Positions 1 to 7,656 are shown, counted from the stretch's first letter. The stretch is DNA of 12,745 nucleotides from BMS3ABIN03 sp964418885 (GCA_964418885.1 CAYQNW010000098.1:1-12745), one strand, 5' to 3'. Program-made: numbers and translations. Notes: generated by a model not told the origin, from the letters alone.

Positions 1-676
1 TCTGATCAATACTGATTAAGCGGGAATAAATATTGTCTCCTGCTGTTTCATCCCCATATTCTTCAGTATTTCCATCATCATATAAATATATCTTAACATA
101 ATTTGTTGAACCATTGGGTTTATAAACTATGAAATAGACTTCATCTATATCGTTGTTTCCGTTTACATCTGTTGCGACTACAGACGTAAATATAACTGTA
201 GTATCTTTTACAACAATCGTATCGGGATCAATTATAGAATTTGAAATAACCGGCGCCACATTATCCTGTCCGTTATTAAATTCAAAACTGCTAGTTGCAA
301 CTTTTTTTGTTTTTCCATCTATTCCTGTGATTGAAAAATTCAGGTGATATTTACCAATCGGATATTGTTTTTTGAGTATAAATTTATTTTGATAGATGTT
401 ATTTCCCTGAGAAAGTAATTCTATTGGTGAGGAATTAAGAACCGAATTATCAGAAGCTACTACATCAAAATAAGCTTTTTTTAGCTCGCTTCCAGAGGTG
501 AAATAAATAGTTACTAAGAGGACTGAATCCGCCGGTGTTTTTAAATCATAACTCTGACGATGATTAATCTTGTCTACCTGATAATTTCCCGGAATTGTAT
601 CTATCACAGTATCGTAGGTTTTTTCACATCCCCAAAGCAGGAGAGAAAGAAGGATAAAGAAAACTGTTTTTCTCAT
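1..676 (-). CDS. Secreted lipoprotein, 3' end cut by the window edge
   Basis: The frame is open from an ATG at 676 to the left edge, giving 225 residues without a stop. The N-terminus MRKTVFFILLSLLLWGC is a lipoprotein signal with a lipobox ending at Cys17, so the mature protein should be lipid-anchored in the envelope. Residues 40-140 read like beta-sandwich sequence. Residues 165-218 contain an Asp/Asn-rich stretch (VNGNNDIDEVYF), then DDGN at 200-203 and GDETAGDNIYS at 208-218. This DDG...GD..AGD-IYS pattern is known from 'choice-of-anchor X'-type domains of secreted FCB proteins. Function is not known. It starts 53 bases after the protease gene on the same strand and may be a late member of that transcription unit or have its own promoter. 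Confidence 0.85.
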   Translation of the reverse strand, partial: MRKTVFFILLSLLLWGCEKTYDTVIDTIPGNYQVDKINHRQSYDLKTPADSVLLVTIYFTSGSELKKAYFDVVASDNSVLNSSPIELLSQGNNIYQNKFILKKQYPIGKYHLNFSITGIDGKTKKVATSSFEFNNGQDNVAPVISNSIIDPDTIVVKDTTVIFTSVVATDVNGNNDIDEVYFIVYKPNGSTNYVKIYLYDDGNTEEYGDETAGDNIYSRLISIDQ

Positions 677-729
677 ATTGAATTTTATTTTTTTGAGTCT
701 TTTTAAACAAGGTAAAAATAAGTATATAA

Positions 730-1737
730 TCACCCAGATATTGTAAGCATTATAGGCATTGGGGAAAATGAAATAATAAAAATGACGAAGCTAATATAAC
801 CAATTATCCTTCTATTTTTATCAAGTGGAACAGGATCAGGTACCGGCGGATGCTTCAGTTTAATGATAAAGTATAGAATGAGCGCCCAAAAAAGCCATCC
901 TCCCCAACCAATGTTCAAGCCAAGTTCTAGTAGAGCGTCGGCTAATCCTACTACGCCAAAAACAAACAAAAAAATAAATGATATTGCTGAGACTTTATAA
1001 GATTTTTCTGTTCCGAACATCGTATAAGAAATATGTCCTCCATCCAGTTGCCCAACCGGAATCATATTCATTGAGGTAATAAATAAACCGAACCAACCTA
1101 CACAGAGAAACGGGTAGTGATAAATTTCCGACATTGGTGGAAAAAATTTTAATGGATCAACGAAAATCCATTTAAGAGTAGCAAATAAAATCGAGTCACC
1201 GAAAACAAGATTCATACCTCCATGTCCATAATCCGGCTGGAGATAATCAGGATGAATATTCAACAGGTATTGAATATCCGGTACGTGAATAAATCCATAA
1301 ATCAAAATAATAAGACACATTATAAATCCGGCTATCGGTCCCGCAACACCGATGTCAAACATTGCCTTCCTGGAATAAATTCTTGAACGAGTTTTTATTA
1401 CAGCACCCATCGTTCCAAAATTTATAAAATACGGTATAGGTGGAAATGGGATATAGAAAGGAAGAGTTGCATCTACTCGATGATATTTAGCTGCAAAGTA
1501 ATGTCCGAATTCATGAAAAGAGATGATCAACATAATTGATATTGAATAAGGCAAACCGGTTAGAAGCATATTTAATTCATACGGTCCTGCTGAATTTGTC
1601 GTCCACAAAACTCCAGCAAAAGTAGTAGTAATAAAAGTGATTATGAAAAGACCAATATGAAGGAGATAACGATTTTTTTTCTTCCTCTTTGGTTTTGGAA
1701 TTTCAGGTTGAACTTCCCTGTTTATTGTTTCAGACAT
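730..1737 (-). CDS. Site-2-type intramembrane zinc metalloprotease (M50 family)
   Basis: A 335-residue polytopic membrane protein. The zinc motif HEFGH lies at residues 75-79 in a hydrophobic segment, and the second metal motif, NMIPVGQLDGGH, lies at 224-235 with Asp232 as the expected third ligand. GTMGAVIK (108-115) and FDIGVAGPIAGF (127-138) are typical of the site-2 protease/EGY branch. About six to seven hydrophobic segments are visible, at roughly 26-45, 60-82, 128-152, 208-226, 250-272, 280-293 and 311-331. There is no PDZ domain, and the basic N-terminus (KPKRKKK) is probably cytoplasmic. Family members cleave membrane-embedded substrates such as anti-sigma factors, but none is encoded here. 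It starts 3 bases after the stop of the upstream barrel-protein gene, so it is last in the coupled cassette or followed by the left-edge lipoprotein. No clear Shine-Dalgarno site precedes the ATG. Confidence 0.93.
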   Translation of the reverse strand: MSETINREVQPEIPKPKRKKKNRYLLHIGLFIITFITTTFAGVLWTTNSAGPYELNMLLTGLPYSISIMLIISFHEFGHYFAAKYHRVDATLPFYIPFPPIPYFINFGTMGAVIKTRSRIYSRKAMFDIGVAGPIAGFIMCLIILIYGFIHVPDIQYLLNIHPDYLQPDYGHGGMNLVFGDSILFATLKWIFVDPLKFFPPMSEIYHYPFLCVGWFGLFITSMNMIPVGQLDGGHISYTMFGTEKSYKVSAISFIFLFVFGVVGLADALLELGLNIGWGGWLFWALILYFIIKLKHPPVPDPVPLDKNRRIIGYISFVIFIISFSPMPIMLTISG

Positions 1738-1740
1738 TGA

Positions 1741-2574
1741 TTAAAGATCCAGATTAAAACCAATATTTGTGTAATTTTCATTGAGATCATAAAATTCCCC
1801 GTGAACACTCTTACCGGAAATATAAGAAAACATAATACTGAAGCCGCTGGCAAACGGATTACCAAATTTTATACCGAGCTTAATAATATTATTCCCGGAG
1901 TAAACATCATCAATTCCATTCAATTTAAAATCATACGCAATGAAAGGTGTAAATGATTCGCATCCCAAAGGTAAAATGTAATAATCAAAACCCAATTGAT
2001 AAATTCCTCTATTAATCCTTACCGGTAAAATATGAATGATGTAAGAAATTCCGGTATAGACCCTGAAACCATGTAGTCGGTAATAAGGGAACAGCTCAAA
2101 AAATTCTTTGCTGAAGGTTATAGGTTTCCTGTTATTCATCCAGCTATTGCTTTGATTGCTGTATCTTCCATCGACAAGATGTGCACTTATATGGCTGAAG
2201 CGAAATCGTACACCGTATTCTGTACCATCATTTACTATTTTGAAACCAGTATTTATACCGAAAAGATAATCAACCGTTTCCACCGGAAATTTAAAACCGT
2301 TTTGACTCCTGAGTCTGGTGTATGTAAAAATATCCGCGCCAAATGAAATTGTTTCTTCACCTGAACGCATTCTAAAAATATCTTTGGATGTTCCGATATC
2401 AAGTCTCAATCTGTTTCCATCAAGACCGATCATCGATCCGCCTCGCGGCTCAATAAAATTTGCTGTGAAGGGTTGTATGTTCAAACCTGAAGGAAACCAT
2501 TCTTTCTTCCATTGAGCTTCTGAATTTATTGTAAAGAGAATCACTACAGAAAAAATAACAAGTTTAAACCTCAT
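1741..2574 (-). CDS. Exported beta-barrel-like protein, DUF1207 type
   Basis: A 277-residue protein with a signal peptide (MRFKLVIFSVVILFTINSEA, likely cut before Gln21). The rest alternates polar and aromatic residues as outer-membrane beta strands do. FPSGLNIQPFTANFIEPRGG (27-46) and YGVRFRFSHISAHLVDGRY (120-138) resemble the N-terminal and R-R-H-SAHL signatures I associate with DUF1207. That family has no established function and is presumed to sit in the outer membrane. The last strand ends FNLDL, without the usual terminal Phe. The ATG overlaps the upstream radical SAM stop codon (ATGA) and has the strongest Shine-Dalgarno site in the window, so translation is probably coupled. The exported-barrel reading is firmer than the DUF1207 assignment. 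Confidence 0.75.
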   Translation of the reverse strand: MRFKLVIFSVVILFTINSEAQWKKEWFPSGLNIQPFTANFIEPRGGSMIGLDGNRLRLDIGTSKDIFRMRSGEETISFGADIFTYTRLRSQNGFKFPVETVDYLFGINTGFKIVNDGTEYGVRFRFSHISAHLVDGRYSNQSNSWMNNRKPITFSKEFFELFPYYRLHGFRVYTGISYIIHILPVRINRGIYQLGFDYYILPLGCESFTPFIAYDFKLNGIDDVYSGNNIIKLGIKFGNPFASGFSIMFSYISGKSVHGEFYDLNENYTNIGFNLDL

Positions 2575-3563
2575 TTTACCTCCTGAGCGATTTTCATCCT
2601 TTTCAACTTTTGTTTGATAAGCTTGTTATAACCATATTTAAATTTCGAGGTTAAGCTGGCAAAAGAATAAAGGTTTGTTGGAAATGCAAATGAAGGTTCG
2701 AAATAACAGTTAACAGTGCAACCCTTACAAAAATCAAACCTTCCTTCCATTTGCTGAAAATACTTGTGCTCTTCAGAATTTCTTATTTCTTTTATTGGTC
2801 TGTTGATGGGGATTCTTTCATATCCGAAATGATAGCACGGAAGAATAATTTCATTATAAGGAGAAATAACAACAACTCTTGATACAGCTTTACAGGATGG
2901 ATTAGTTATATCGTTCCCGCTATCTCGTCTAAGTTTTATGAAACCTTTATTCAGATAAATATTCATTTTGCCATCGCAAAATTCATCGATATAATCAACA
3001 GCTTCTTCACTCAATCCTGGATTTCCGAAATAAGAGAAAACAGGATTCACAAGAAGAACAAGTTCATATTTTTGTGCAATATCGTGCATTTGCGGCAGCT
3101 TTTTATACGTATCATTTGTAACTGTAAAAAGTATGTCGGGATATTCGCCTAACGATTTTGCGATTTCGATGCTTTCAAAAACACTTTTATAACAATTCAC
3201 TTTTCTTATTTTATTATGTTCATCTTCATCAGGAGAGTCTAAAGAAAAATGAAGAAGATCGATGTTACCCGCGAGCTTTTCTGCAAATTTTGGATAGAGT
3301 AATCCATTTGTAGTTATACTGGTTTGCATTTTCAAATTCTTAGCATATTCTGCCATAAGATGAATTCCCTTATGCAGAAGAGGTTCTCCTCCGGTGAGAT
3401 CGATAAACTTTACACCAAGTTCGGCAAGTTGCTTAACATTCGATTTAAAATCATTGTTTGATGCATAAGGCGTGTTCTTAAAATCCTCGTGAAATCCAAA
3501 ATGACAAAATTCACAATAGGCGTTACACCGGTAAGTAACATAATAATTGCAGAGCAGTATCAT
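2571..3563 (-). CDS. Radical SAM enzyme with C-terminal cysteine cluster
   Basis: A 330-residue protein with the radical SAM CxxxCxxC motif as CNAYCEFC (Cys13, Cys17, Cys20), which binds the [4Fe-4S] cluster that cleaves S-adenosylmethionine. GGEP at 58-61 is the usual SAM-binding motif, and TTNG (84-87) and HFSLDS (105-110) follow the expected barrel strands. The C-terminal part carries Cys224, Cys243 (LPCYHFG), Cys279, Cys282 and Cys286 (FCKGCTVNC), a SPASM/twitch-like set that probably holds an auxiliary Fe-S cluster. The tail after about 300 is basic. The substrate cannot be told from sequence. The gene overlaps the glycosyltransferase stop (ATGA) upstream and the barrel-protein start downstream, so a role in modifying the cassette's product is likely but unproven. 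A peptide-modifying role is less likely because no small precursor gene is evident nearby. Confidence 0.92.
   Translation of the reverse strand: MILLCNYYVTYRCNAYCEFCHFGFHEDFKNTPYASNNDFKSNVKQLAELGVKFIDLTGGEPLLHKGIHLMAEYAKNLKMQTSITTNGLLYPKFAEKLAGNIDLLHFSLDSPDEDEHNKIRKVNCYKSVFESIEIAKSLGEYPDILFTVTNDTYKKLPQMHDIAQKYELVLLVNPVFSYFGNPGLSEEAVDYIDEFCDGKMNIYLNKGFIKLRRDSGNDITNPSCKAVSRVVVISPYNEIILPCYHFGYERIPINRPIKEIRNSEEHKYFQQMEGRFDFCKGCTVNCYFEPSFAFPTNLYSFASLTSKFKYGYNKLIKQKLKRMKIAQEVK
2575..2585 (-). promoter_or_regulatory. Strong ribosome binding site inside the end of the radical SAM gene
   Basis: On the minus strand the sequence reads CAGGAGGTAAAATGA. AGGAGG lies four bases before the ATG of the barrel-protein gene, and that ATG overlaps the TGA of the radical SAM gene. 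Most ATG genes here lack such a site, so it marks a deliberate re-initiation point and fixes the start at 2574. Confidence 0.75.
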
Positions 3564-4654
3564 TTATATTCTCTGCCCTTCCAAACAACCTTGCGACTCG
3601 CAAGAACGATGAACGGCAATGAAAGTACATAAAAGATATAGTAAACCTGATGTACTGCAAAGTATTTTAAATTTTTAGATATGCCCAGTCTTTGATGAAT
3701 ATGATAAAGCACAAAAAAATCGATTACTATCTTAAAGAAGACTAAATATAACCACACAGTCGAGAAAAATAAAGGTGTTAGAAGCATGCAAAGATGAGCA
3801 ATATATCCCCAAAACATTATCAAAAATCCCCGGAACGGGACACCCAATCCGCCAACTGACCATCGTTTTTTTTGATGATAAAGTTGTTTAAAGCTCGAAC
3901 AAGGAATAGAAGTTACAAGTGCATTTTTATCCAATGGAAAAAGAATTTTATATTTATTGAGCTTATAAATTGCTCTAAGCAATGTAAAATCTTCAGTTAC
4001 ACTGAAAGGAAGGCTTTCATAACCACCGGCTTCCTCGTACGCCTTTTTTCTGAAAGACATATTATTACCAATGCAGGTAATCGGTGCGCCGAGATTTATA
4101 GTTCCTCCTGCAACCATTAATAGATAAATAAAATCGATGGCCTGCATACCGGTAAACGAATTAAATGCTAACTGAGATGTGTAGCTATCAACCATACCGA
4201 CATCATCAGAATAATGGGAAGCAATTGTTTTTACCCAAGTTGGTTTTACCACGCAGTCAGCATCAGTAGTTAAAATTATTTCTCCTTTTGCTTCCTTAAT
4301 ACCTGTTGCCAATGCGTTAACTTTACCAACTATTTTACCTTTTGGTTCATCCGCTATGATCTTCCTGAAATACTTCCTTGTTGAAATGAAGTTATCGATT
4401 AACTCACCGGTTCTATCCGTAGAGCGATCATTTACAATTATTACTTCCAGTTTACCTTCCGGATATTCAAGTTTTCCCAGAGATTCAAGACATCTTGAAA
4501 TATTTTCTTCTTCATTTCTGGCAGCAACAATTACAGTTGCTGCAGGAAGATCTTTATCGTCAAGCCGTGGGAATGCTTTTTTTGCGCCAATCACAAATAA
4601 AACAGATTGGATAAAATATCCGCTTAATATTACGAGAAATATTATTTCAGGCAT
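3560..4654 (-). CDS. Membrane glycosyltransferase, family 2, processive type
   Basis: A 364-residue protein with one N-terminal membrane segment (about 1-22), a cytoplasmic GT-A domain and three C-terminal hydrophobic segments (about 274-300, 302-317 and 333-352). GT2 landmarks are VIVAARNEEENI (41-52), VIIVNDRSTD (71-80), the DAD metal/nucleotide-sugar motif at 131-133, ED at 221-222 as the likely catalytic base region, and QKKRW (261-265), the QxxRW motif of processive enzymes such as NodC and hyaluronan or cellulose synthases. It should transfer sugar from a nucleotide-sugar to a lipid or growing chain at the inner membrane. The start overlaps the deacetylase gene by 13 bases, with GGAG about 10 bases upstream. 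A GT2 next to a NodB-type deacetylase recalls NodC/NodB and IcaA/IcaB pairs, so an N-acetylated sugar product is a reasonable inference. Confidence 0.94.
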   Translation of the reverse strand: MPEIIFLVILSGYFIQSVLFVIGAKKAFPRLDDKDLPAATVIVAARNEEENISRCLESLGKLEYPEGKLEVIIVNDRSTDRTGELIDNFISTRKYFRKIIADEPKGKIVGKVNALATGIKEAKGEIILTTDADCVVKPTWVKTIASHYSDDVGMVDSYTSQLAFNSFTGMQAIDFIYLLMVAGGTINLGAPITCIGNNMSFRKKAYEEAGGYESLPFSVTEDFTLLRAIYKLNKYKILFPLDKNALVTSIPCSSFKQLYHQKKRWSVGGLGVPFRGFLIMFWGYIAHLCMLLTPLFFSTVWLYLVFFKIVIDFFVLYHIHQRLGISKNLKYFAVHQVYYIFYVLSLPFIVLASRKVVWKGREYK

Positions 4655-5277
4655 TCGCTTGTTTCTCCAAACTGAAAACCTTTTTGGTCAACTGAATCGG
4701 CAATGTAATTAATTGAATCGAGGATTATTTCTTTATTTTTATTGCTGTCGTGCAGAACGATGATTGAATTTTTCGTTAGAAAATTATCAACAGCAAATTT
4801 AACTTTTTTAAATTCGTTTTGATAATCATAAGTAAGAAGCGACCACATAACACATTCCAATCCTGATTCTGAAATTAACTTCCTTACTCTGAAATTAAAT
4901 TTACCGTAAGGAGGTCTGCAGAATCTGGTTTTATATCCGAATTCATTCAGGACGAGAGAATTAGTTTTTCCTAATTCTACTTTCGCTTTTGTATAATTTA
5001 GTTTAGTCAGAGCCTTATGATTGAATGTATGATTACCAATTGTATGTCCGTTTTCCAGAATCGCATTTGTAAGTTCATTATTTTTATCAATATTATTTCC
5101 AACGCAAAAGAAAAGTGCTTTTATATTATATTGATTTAATAATAAAAGTATTTTCTCGGTTATTCCCGGATTGGGTCCATCATCAAAAGTAAGCAGTATT
5201 TTCTCATTTGTTGTATTCCAGTAAAACTGCTTAAACATATTTTTAACTATTCCAGGCGGATTATATTTCAACTTCAT
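4642..5277 (-). CDS. NodB-type polysaccharide deacetylase
   Basis: A 211-residue carbohydrate esterase family 4 protein with all catalytic motifs present. LLTFDDGPNPG (28-38) gives the catalytic base Asp32 and the metal ligand Asp33. GNHTFNH (81-87) gives the zinc ligands His83 and His87. RPPYG is at 121-125, WSLLTYDY at 145-152, and VLHDS (174-178) holds the catalytic acid His176. The family removes N- or O-acetyl groups from N-acetylglucosamine-containing glycans. There is no signal peptide or membrane segment, so unlike many peptidoglycan deacetylases it is probably cytoplasmic or at the inner face of the membrane, fitting action on the product of the overlapping glycosyltransferase. It is the first gene of the leftward cassette. 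Only a weak GAAAAG precedes the ATG. Confidence 0.94.
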   Translation of the reverse strand: MKLKYNPPGIVKNMFKQFYWNTTNEKILLTFDDGPNPGITEKILLLLNQYNIKALFFCVGNNIDKNNELTNAILENGHTIGNHTFNHKALTKLNYTKAKVELGKTNSLVLNEFGYKTRFCRPPYGKFNFRVRKLISESGLECVMWSLLTYDYQNEFKKVKFAVDNFLTKNSIIVLHDSNKNKEIILDSINYIADSVDQKGFQFGETSECLK

Positions 5278-5406
5278 TACTTTTCTTTATTCTTATTAAC
5301 AATTTAAGCAACCTACCATAAAAAAGGATTGATAATAAATTACATCCAGAAAAGTTTTTTAAAAGATTAGCTATATTTCTCACCCAGATCAGAAAAAGTT
5401 TATTGC
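5278..5406. promoter_or_regulatory. Divergent intergenic region presumed to hold two promoters
   Basis: These 129 bases separate the leftward glycan cassette from the rightward exporter gene, so both promoters should lie here. The sequence is very AT-rich, with A and T runs (for example around 5318-5327 and 5354-5364). TTGATA at 5329-5334 could be a -35 element, but I see no convincing -10 at the right distance. Neither ATG has a strong Shine-Dalgarno site. The call rests on gene orientation, not on a recognised motif. Confidence 0.35.
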
Positions 5407-6264
5407 ATGAAACATTGGACTGAACATCAAAAAGGCTTAGGTGCTGTGTTTTTAGCTGCTTTATTGTGGAGCAGCGGCGGTTTGTTCATCAAGCTGGTTC
5501 CGTATACGCCCATGCAAATATCCTTTTTCAGATGTTCCGTTGCTGCTGTTACATTTGCAGTGATCTTCAGAGGAAGTTTGTTACGGTTTAATAAACTGTC
5601 CATTCTTAATTCTTTTTTTTACGCTGCTACTTTAATTTTTTACGTTATAGCAATGAAAACAACTACCGCAGCTAATGCGATATTTTTGCAATCGACTGCT
5701 CCAATTTATGTTTTAATCTTCGAACCGATTTTGAATAAAACAAACTGGGAAAAAGCAAACATAATAACAATTGCTGTCTGTTTTGGCGGAATGATACTTT
5801 TTTTCATCGGCGGTCTGGAACCAGGACAGCTTGAAGGAAATATTTTCGCATTAATGTCCGGGATAGTGTTTGCCGCACTTTTCCTTGGTTTAAAGAAGAA
5901 TGAGAAGAAATATCAACAAAGTTCAATCTTCATCGGGAATATTATAGTAGCAATCATCTGCATTCCTTTTCTTTCAACATTACAGGAAATTGTTTTTACT
6001 GATTTGTGGAAGGTTATCTATCTCGGAGTATTTCAGATTGCTATCGCTTATGCATTCTTTTCAACAGGATTAAAAAGAGTATTCGCCGTTGAAGCTTCTA
6101 TCATTTCAATGGTAGAGCCGGTTCTCAATCCTGTTTGGGTATTTCTTGGTTATGGTGAAGTGCCTTCTGTCACTGCAATTATAGGTGGTATAATAATAAT
6201 AACAGCAATCACTATAAGGACAATCCAGATGGGCAGAACATTATTTGGCAGAAGATTCAAGTAA
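5407..6264 (+). CDS. DMT-superfamily EamA transporter
   Basis: A 285-residue integral membrane protein with ten predicted transmembrane segments arranged as two EamA repeats, about residues 11-135 and 144-270. LWSSGGLFIKLV (20-31) in the first helix, the AxxxFLQSTAPIYV stretch (91-103), and EASIISMVEPVLNPVWVFL (229-247) followed by GYGEVPS are characteristic of drug/metabolite transporters. Such proteins sit in the inner membrane and usually export amino acids or other small metabolites, but the substrate cannot be predicted here. Length is normal. The ATG lies right after TTATTGC with no Shine-Dalgarno site. The gene converges on pdxH with only five bases between the stop codons and no terminator visible, so transcripts probably overlap at the ends. 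Confidence 0.93.
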   Translation: MKHWTEHQKGLGAVFLAALLWSSGGLFIKLVPYTPMQISFFRCSVAAVTFAVIFRGSLLRFNKLSILNSFFYAATLIFYVIAMKTTTAANAIFLQSTAPIYVLIFEPILNKTNWEKANIITIAVCFGGMILFFIGGLEPGQLEGNIFALMSGIVFAALFLGLKKNEKKYQQSSIFIGNIIVAIICIPFLSTLQEIVFTDLWKVIYLGVFQIAIAYAFFSTGLKRVFAVEASIISMVEPVLNPVWVFLGYGEVPSVTAIIGGIIIITAITIRTIQMGRTLFGRRFK

Positions 6265-6269
6265 AAATC

Positions 6270-6914
6270 TTATGGCGCTAACCTGAATATTTCCCATTCT
6301 TTCTCTTCTAGTTTATAGCAAATTCTGTCATGAAGTCTGCCTGATCTTCCCTGCCAGAACTCGAAATAATTTGGGATAAGAACATAACCTCCCCAAAAAT
6401 CCGGTAAAGGAATTTCTTCATCACCAAATTTTTTCCTGTACTTTTCGAATTTATCATCCAGGGTTTTCCTGTCTTGTATTACGGAACTCTGATGTGAAGC
6501 CCAGGCACCAATCTGGCTTTCTCTTGGTCTTGTGTGAAAATATTTTTCGGATTCTCCTTTGCTTATTTTTTCAGAACGACCTTCAATTCTTATCTGGCGT
6601 TGTTGTTCTTTCCATAAAAACAAAAGTGAAGTATTTGGATTTGAAGCAATGTCTTTTGCTTTTTTGCTCGCATAATTAGTATAGAATACGAGACCCATTT
6701 CGTTAACTTCTTTTAACAGAATTGTCCTTGCGGAAGGATGACCATCTTTATCAACTGTAGCAAGAATCGCAGCAGTTGGTTCAATGATTTCCGATCGCTT
6801 AGCTTCATCAAACCATACATTGAACTGTTCGAACGGATTAGATAATACTTTATCCTTAGATAATTCTTTAAATATGTTTTTCTTCTCTGTTTCTTTGCTA
6901 TAATTTTTGTTCAA
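6270..6914 (-). CDS. pdxH: Pyridoxamine 5'-phosphate oxidase
   Basis: A 214-residue FMN flavoprotein that oxidises pyridoxine or pyridoxamine 5'-phosphate to pyridoxal 5'-phosphate, the final step of B6 salvage. NPFEQFNVWFDEA (26-38), ARTILLKE (62-69), FYTNYASKKA (77-86), RIEGRSEK (109-116), the SxQIGAWAS segment (133-140), and the C-terminal FWQGRSGRLHDR (186-197) with the terminal RLAP are the classic PdxH blocks. Length is typical. The start is not ATG: the frame opens after a TAA at 6930-6932, and the only usual candidate is TTG at 6914 (an ATT lies five codons further upstream). The next in-frame Met is residue 73, inside the conserved fold. The product supplies PLP, needed among others by the decarboxylase at 8795, but that link is not an operon. 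Confidence 0.95.
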   Translation of the reverse strand: MNKNYSKETEKKNIFKELSKDKVLSNPFEQFNVWFDEAKRSEIIEPTAAILATVDKDGHPSARTILLKEVNEMGLVFYTNYASKKAKDIASNPNTSLLFLWKEQQRQIRIEGRSEKISKGESEKYFHTRPRESQIGAWASHQSSVIQDRKTLDDKFEKYRKKFGDEEIPLPDFWGGYVLIPNYFEFWQGRSGRLHDRICYKLEEKEWEIFRLAP

Positions 6915-6944
6915 TTCTTTGCTGTTAATTTATTAATTAATAAC

Positions 6945-6965
6945 TATTGAAGATATACTTCAATA
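6945..6965. repeat. 8-bp inverted repeat upstream of pdxH
   Basis: TATTGAAG (6945-6952) and CTTCAATA (6958-6965) are perfect inverted copies around a 5-base ATATA centre, about 30 bases upstream of the pdxH start. It could be an operator dyad or mRNA leader hairpin. The surrounding DNA is very AT-rich, so chance is possible. Confidence 0.35.
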
Positions 6966-7067
6966 TATAAGAATTAATAATTAATAAAAATTTAGATTGG
7001 AAGAAGTAATTGGTAATTGCGTTGCTATAATAAAATTCTAACAGGTTTAAAAAGTTGTTTCGATTTC

Positions 7068-7622
7068 TTATACATCCTTCGATAAAGCAAACTTTACTTC
7101 ATTTACTAATTCACCCTGATCGTATGTCATTATCGAAATTAATCTCCCTTCGCGTGTATATAGGTACCAATCACCCGTTTTAAATCCATTCAGGAATGTT
7201 CCCCGCTCTTTAAGATTTCCATTTGAATAATACCAAACCCATTTACCATGAGGTGCATCAAATTTGAAATTACCCTGAGACTCTAATTGCCCGTTTGGAT
7301 AATAATAACTCCATTCTCCTATGTTTTTGTTATCCTCCACATTACCGACAACAGAAACGATCCCTTCAATTGATGAAACGCGGAATTCACCGTTTTTCAA
7401 TCCATTTACTACATCGTATTCTATAATATTATTATTCAAAGTATCAATAACTCTACCCGTAAATGGATCATCCTGACCTGCTTTATAGATGAGTCCGTCT
7501 TCCTTAATCTGAATATACTGGTCTGAATAATATTTGTTACACGCAACGACGGAAAGAAGCAAAGTGAAGATTAGAATTTTTAGAAATAGTTTAAGCACAA
7601 CAGCATCCGAAAAGTGCCTCAT
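7068..7622 (-). CDS. Small lipoprotein with MORN-like 24-residue repeats
   Basis: A 184-residue protein whose signal segment LKILIFTLLLSVVAC ends in a lipobox at Cys28, so it should be membrane-anchored and exported. The rest carries MORN/YwqK-like repeats of exactly 24 residues. The G-E/K/D-W/F core recurs at 78 (GEF), 102 (GEW), 126 (GKW) and 150 (GDW), the last three followed by Y..NG or Y..EG turns (YYYPNG, YYSNG, LYTREG). Such proteins are common in Bacteroidota, and some are labelled YwqK-type antitoxins without good evidence. I do not assign a function. The first eight residues (MRHFSDAV) are unusual for a lipoprotein signal and come from repeat-like DNA. A GTG at codon 9 (7596-7598) would give a more ordinary signal. 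GGAG at 7628-7631 supports the ATG, five bases away. Confidence 0.85.
   Translation of the reverse strand: MRHFSDAVVLKLFLKILIFTLLLSVVACNKYYSDQYIQIKEDGLIYKAGQDDPFTGRVIDTLNNNIIEYDVVNGLKNGEFRVSSIEGIVSVVGNVEDNKNIGEWSYYYPNGQLESQGNFKFDAPHGKWVWYYSNGNLKERGTFLNGFKTGDWYLYTREGRLISIMTYDQGELVNEVKFALSKDV
7579..7614 (-). repeat. Copy A of an imperfect direct repeat, in the lipoprotein 5' end
   Basis: On the plus strand this contains TTTAGAAATAGTTTAA followed by GTTTAAGCACAACAGCATCC and GAAAAG. The same blocks recur in the same order at 7710-7779, where they are separated by extra sequence. Copy A codes for codons 4 to about 14 of the lipoprotein. Confidence 0.6.
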
Positions 7623-7625
7623 TTA

Positions 7626-7656
7626 AACTCCGGCTTTAGCCCTCTGAAAGGGAGTT
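7626..7656. repeat. Hairpin element immediately upstream of the lipoprotein start
   Basis: AACTCC (7626-7631) pairs with GGAGTT (7651-7656). Inside lie GGCTTTAGCC (7632-7641) and a small CCCT/AGGG hairpin (7640-7652). On the minus strand it directly precedes the lipoprotein ATG and includes the GGAG that would serve as its ribosome site. The structure resembles REP-type palindromic units, but a second full copy is not in this window. Confidence 0.45.

Noticed and set aside
3872..4120. Plus-strand open frame opposite the glycosyltransferase
   Set aside because: It lies wholly inside a gene with strong family motifs on the other strand and has no recognisable features; the same applies to 4356-4712, 2152-2515 and 153-347.
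6265..7067. Terminators for the convergent exporter and pdxH genes or the lipoprotein gene
   Set aside because: Only five bases separate the convergent stops, and no GC-bearing hairpin with a T-run is seen at 6915-7067; the dyad at 6945-6965 lies upstream of pdxH, not at a gene end.
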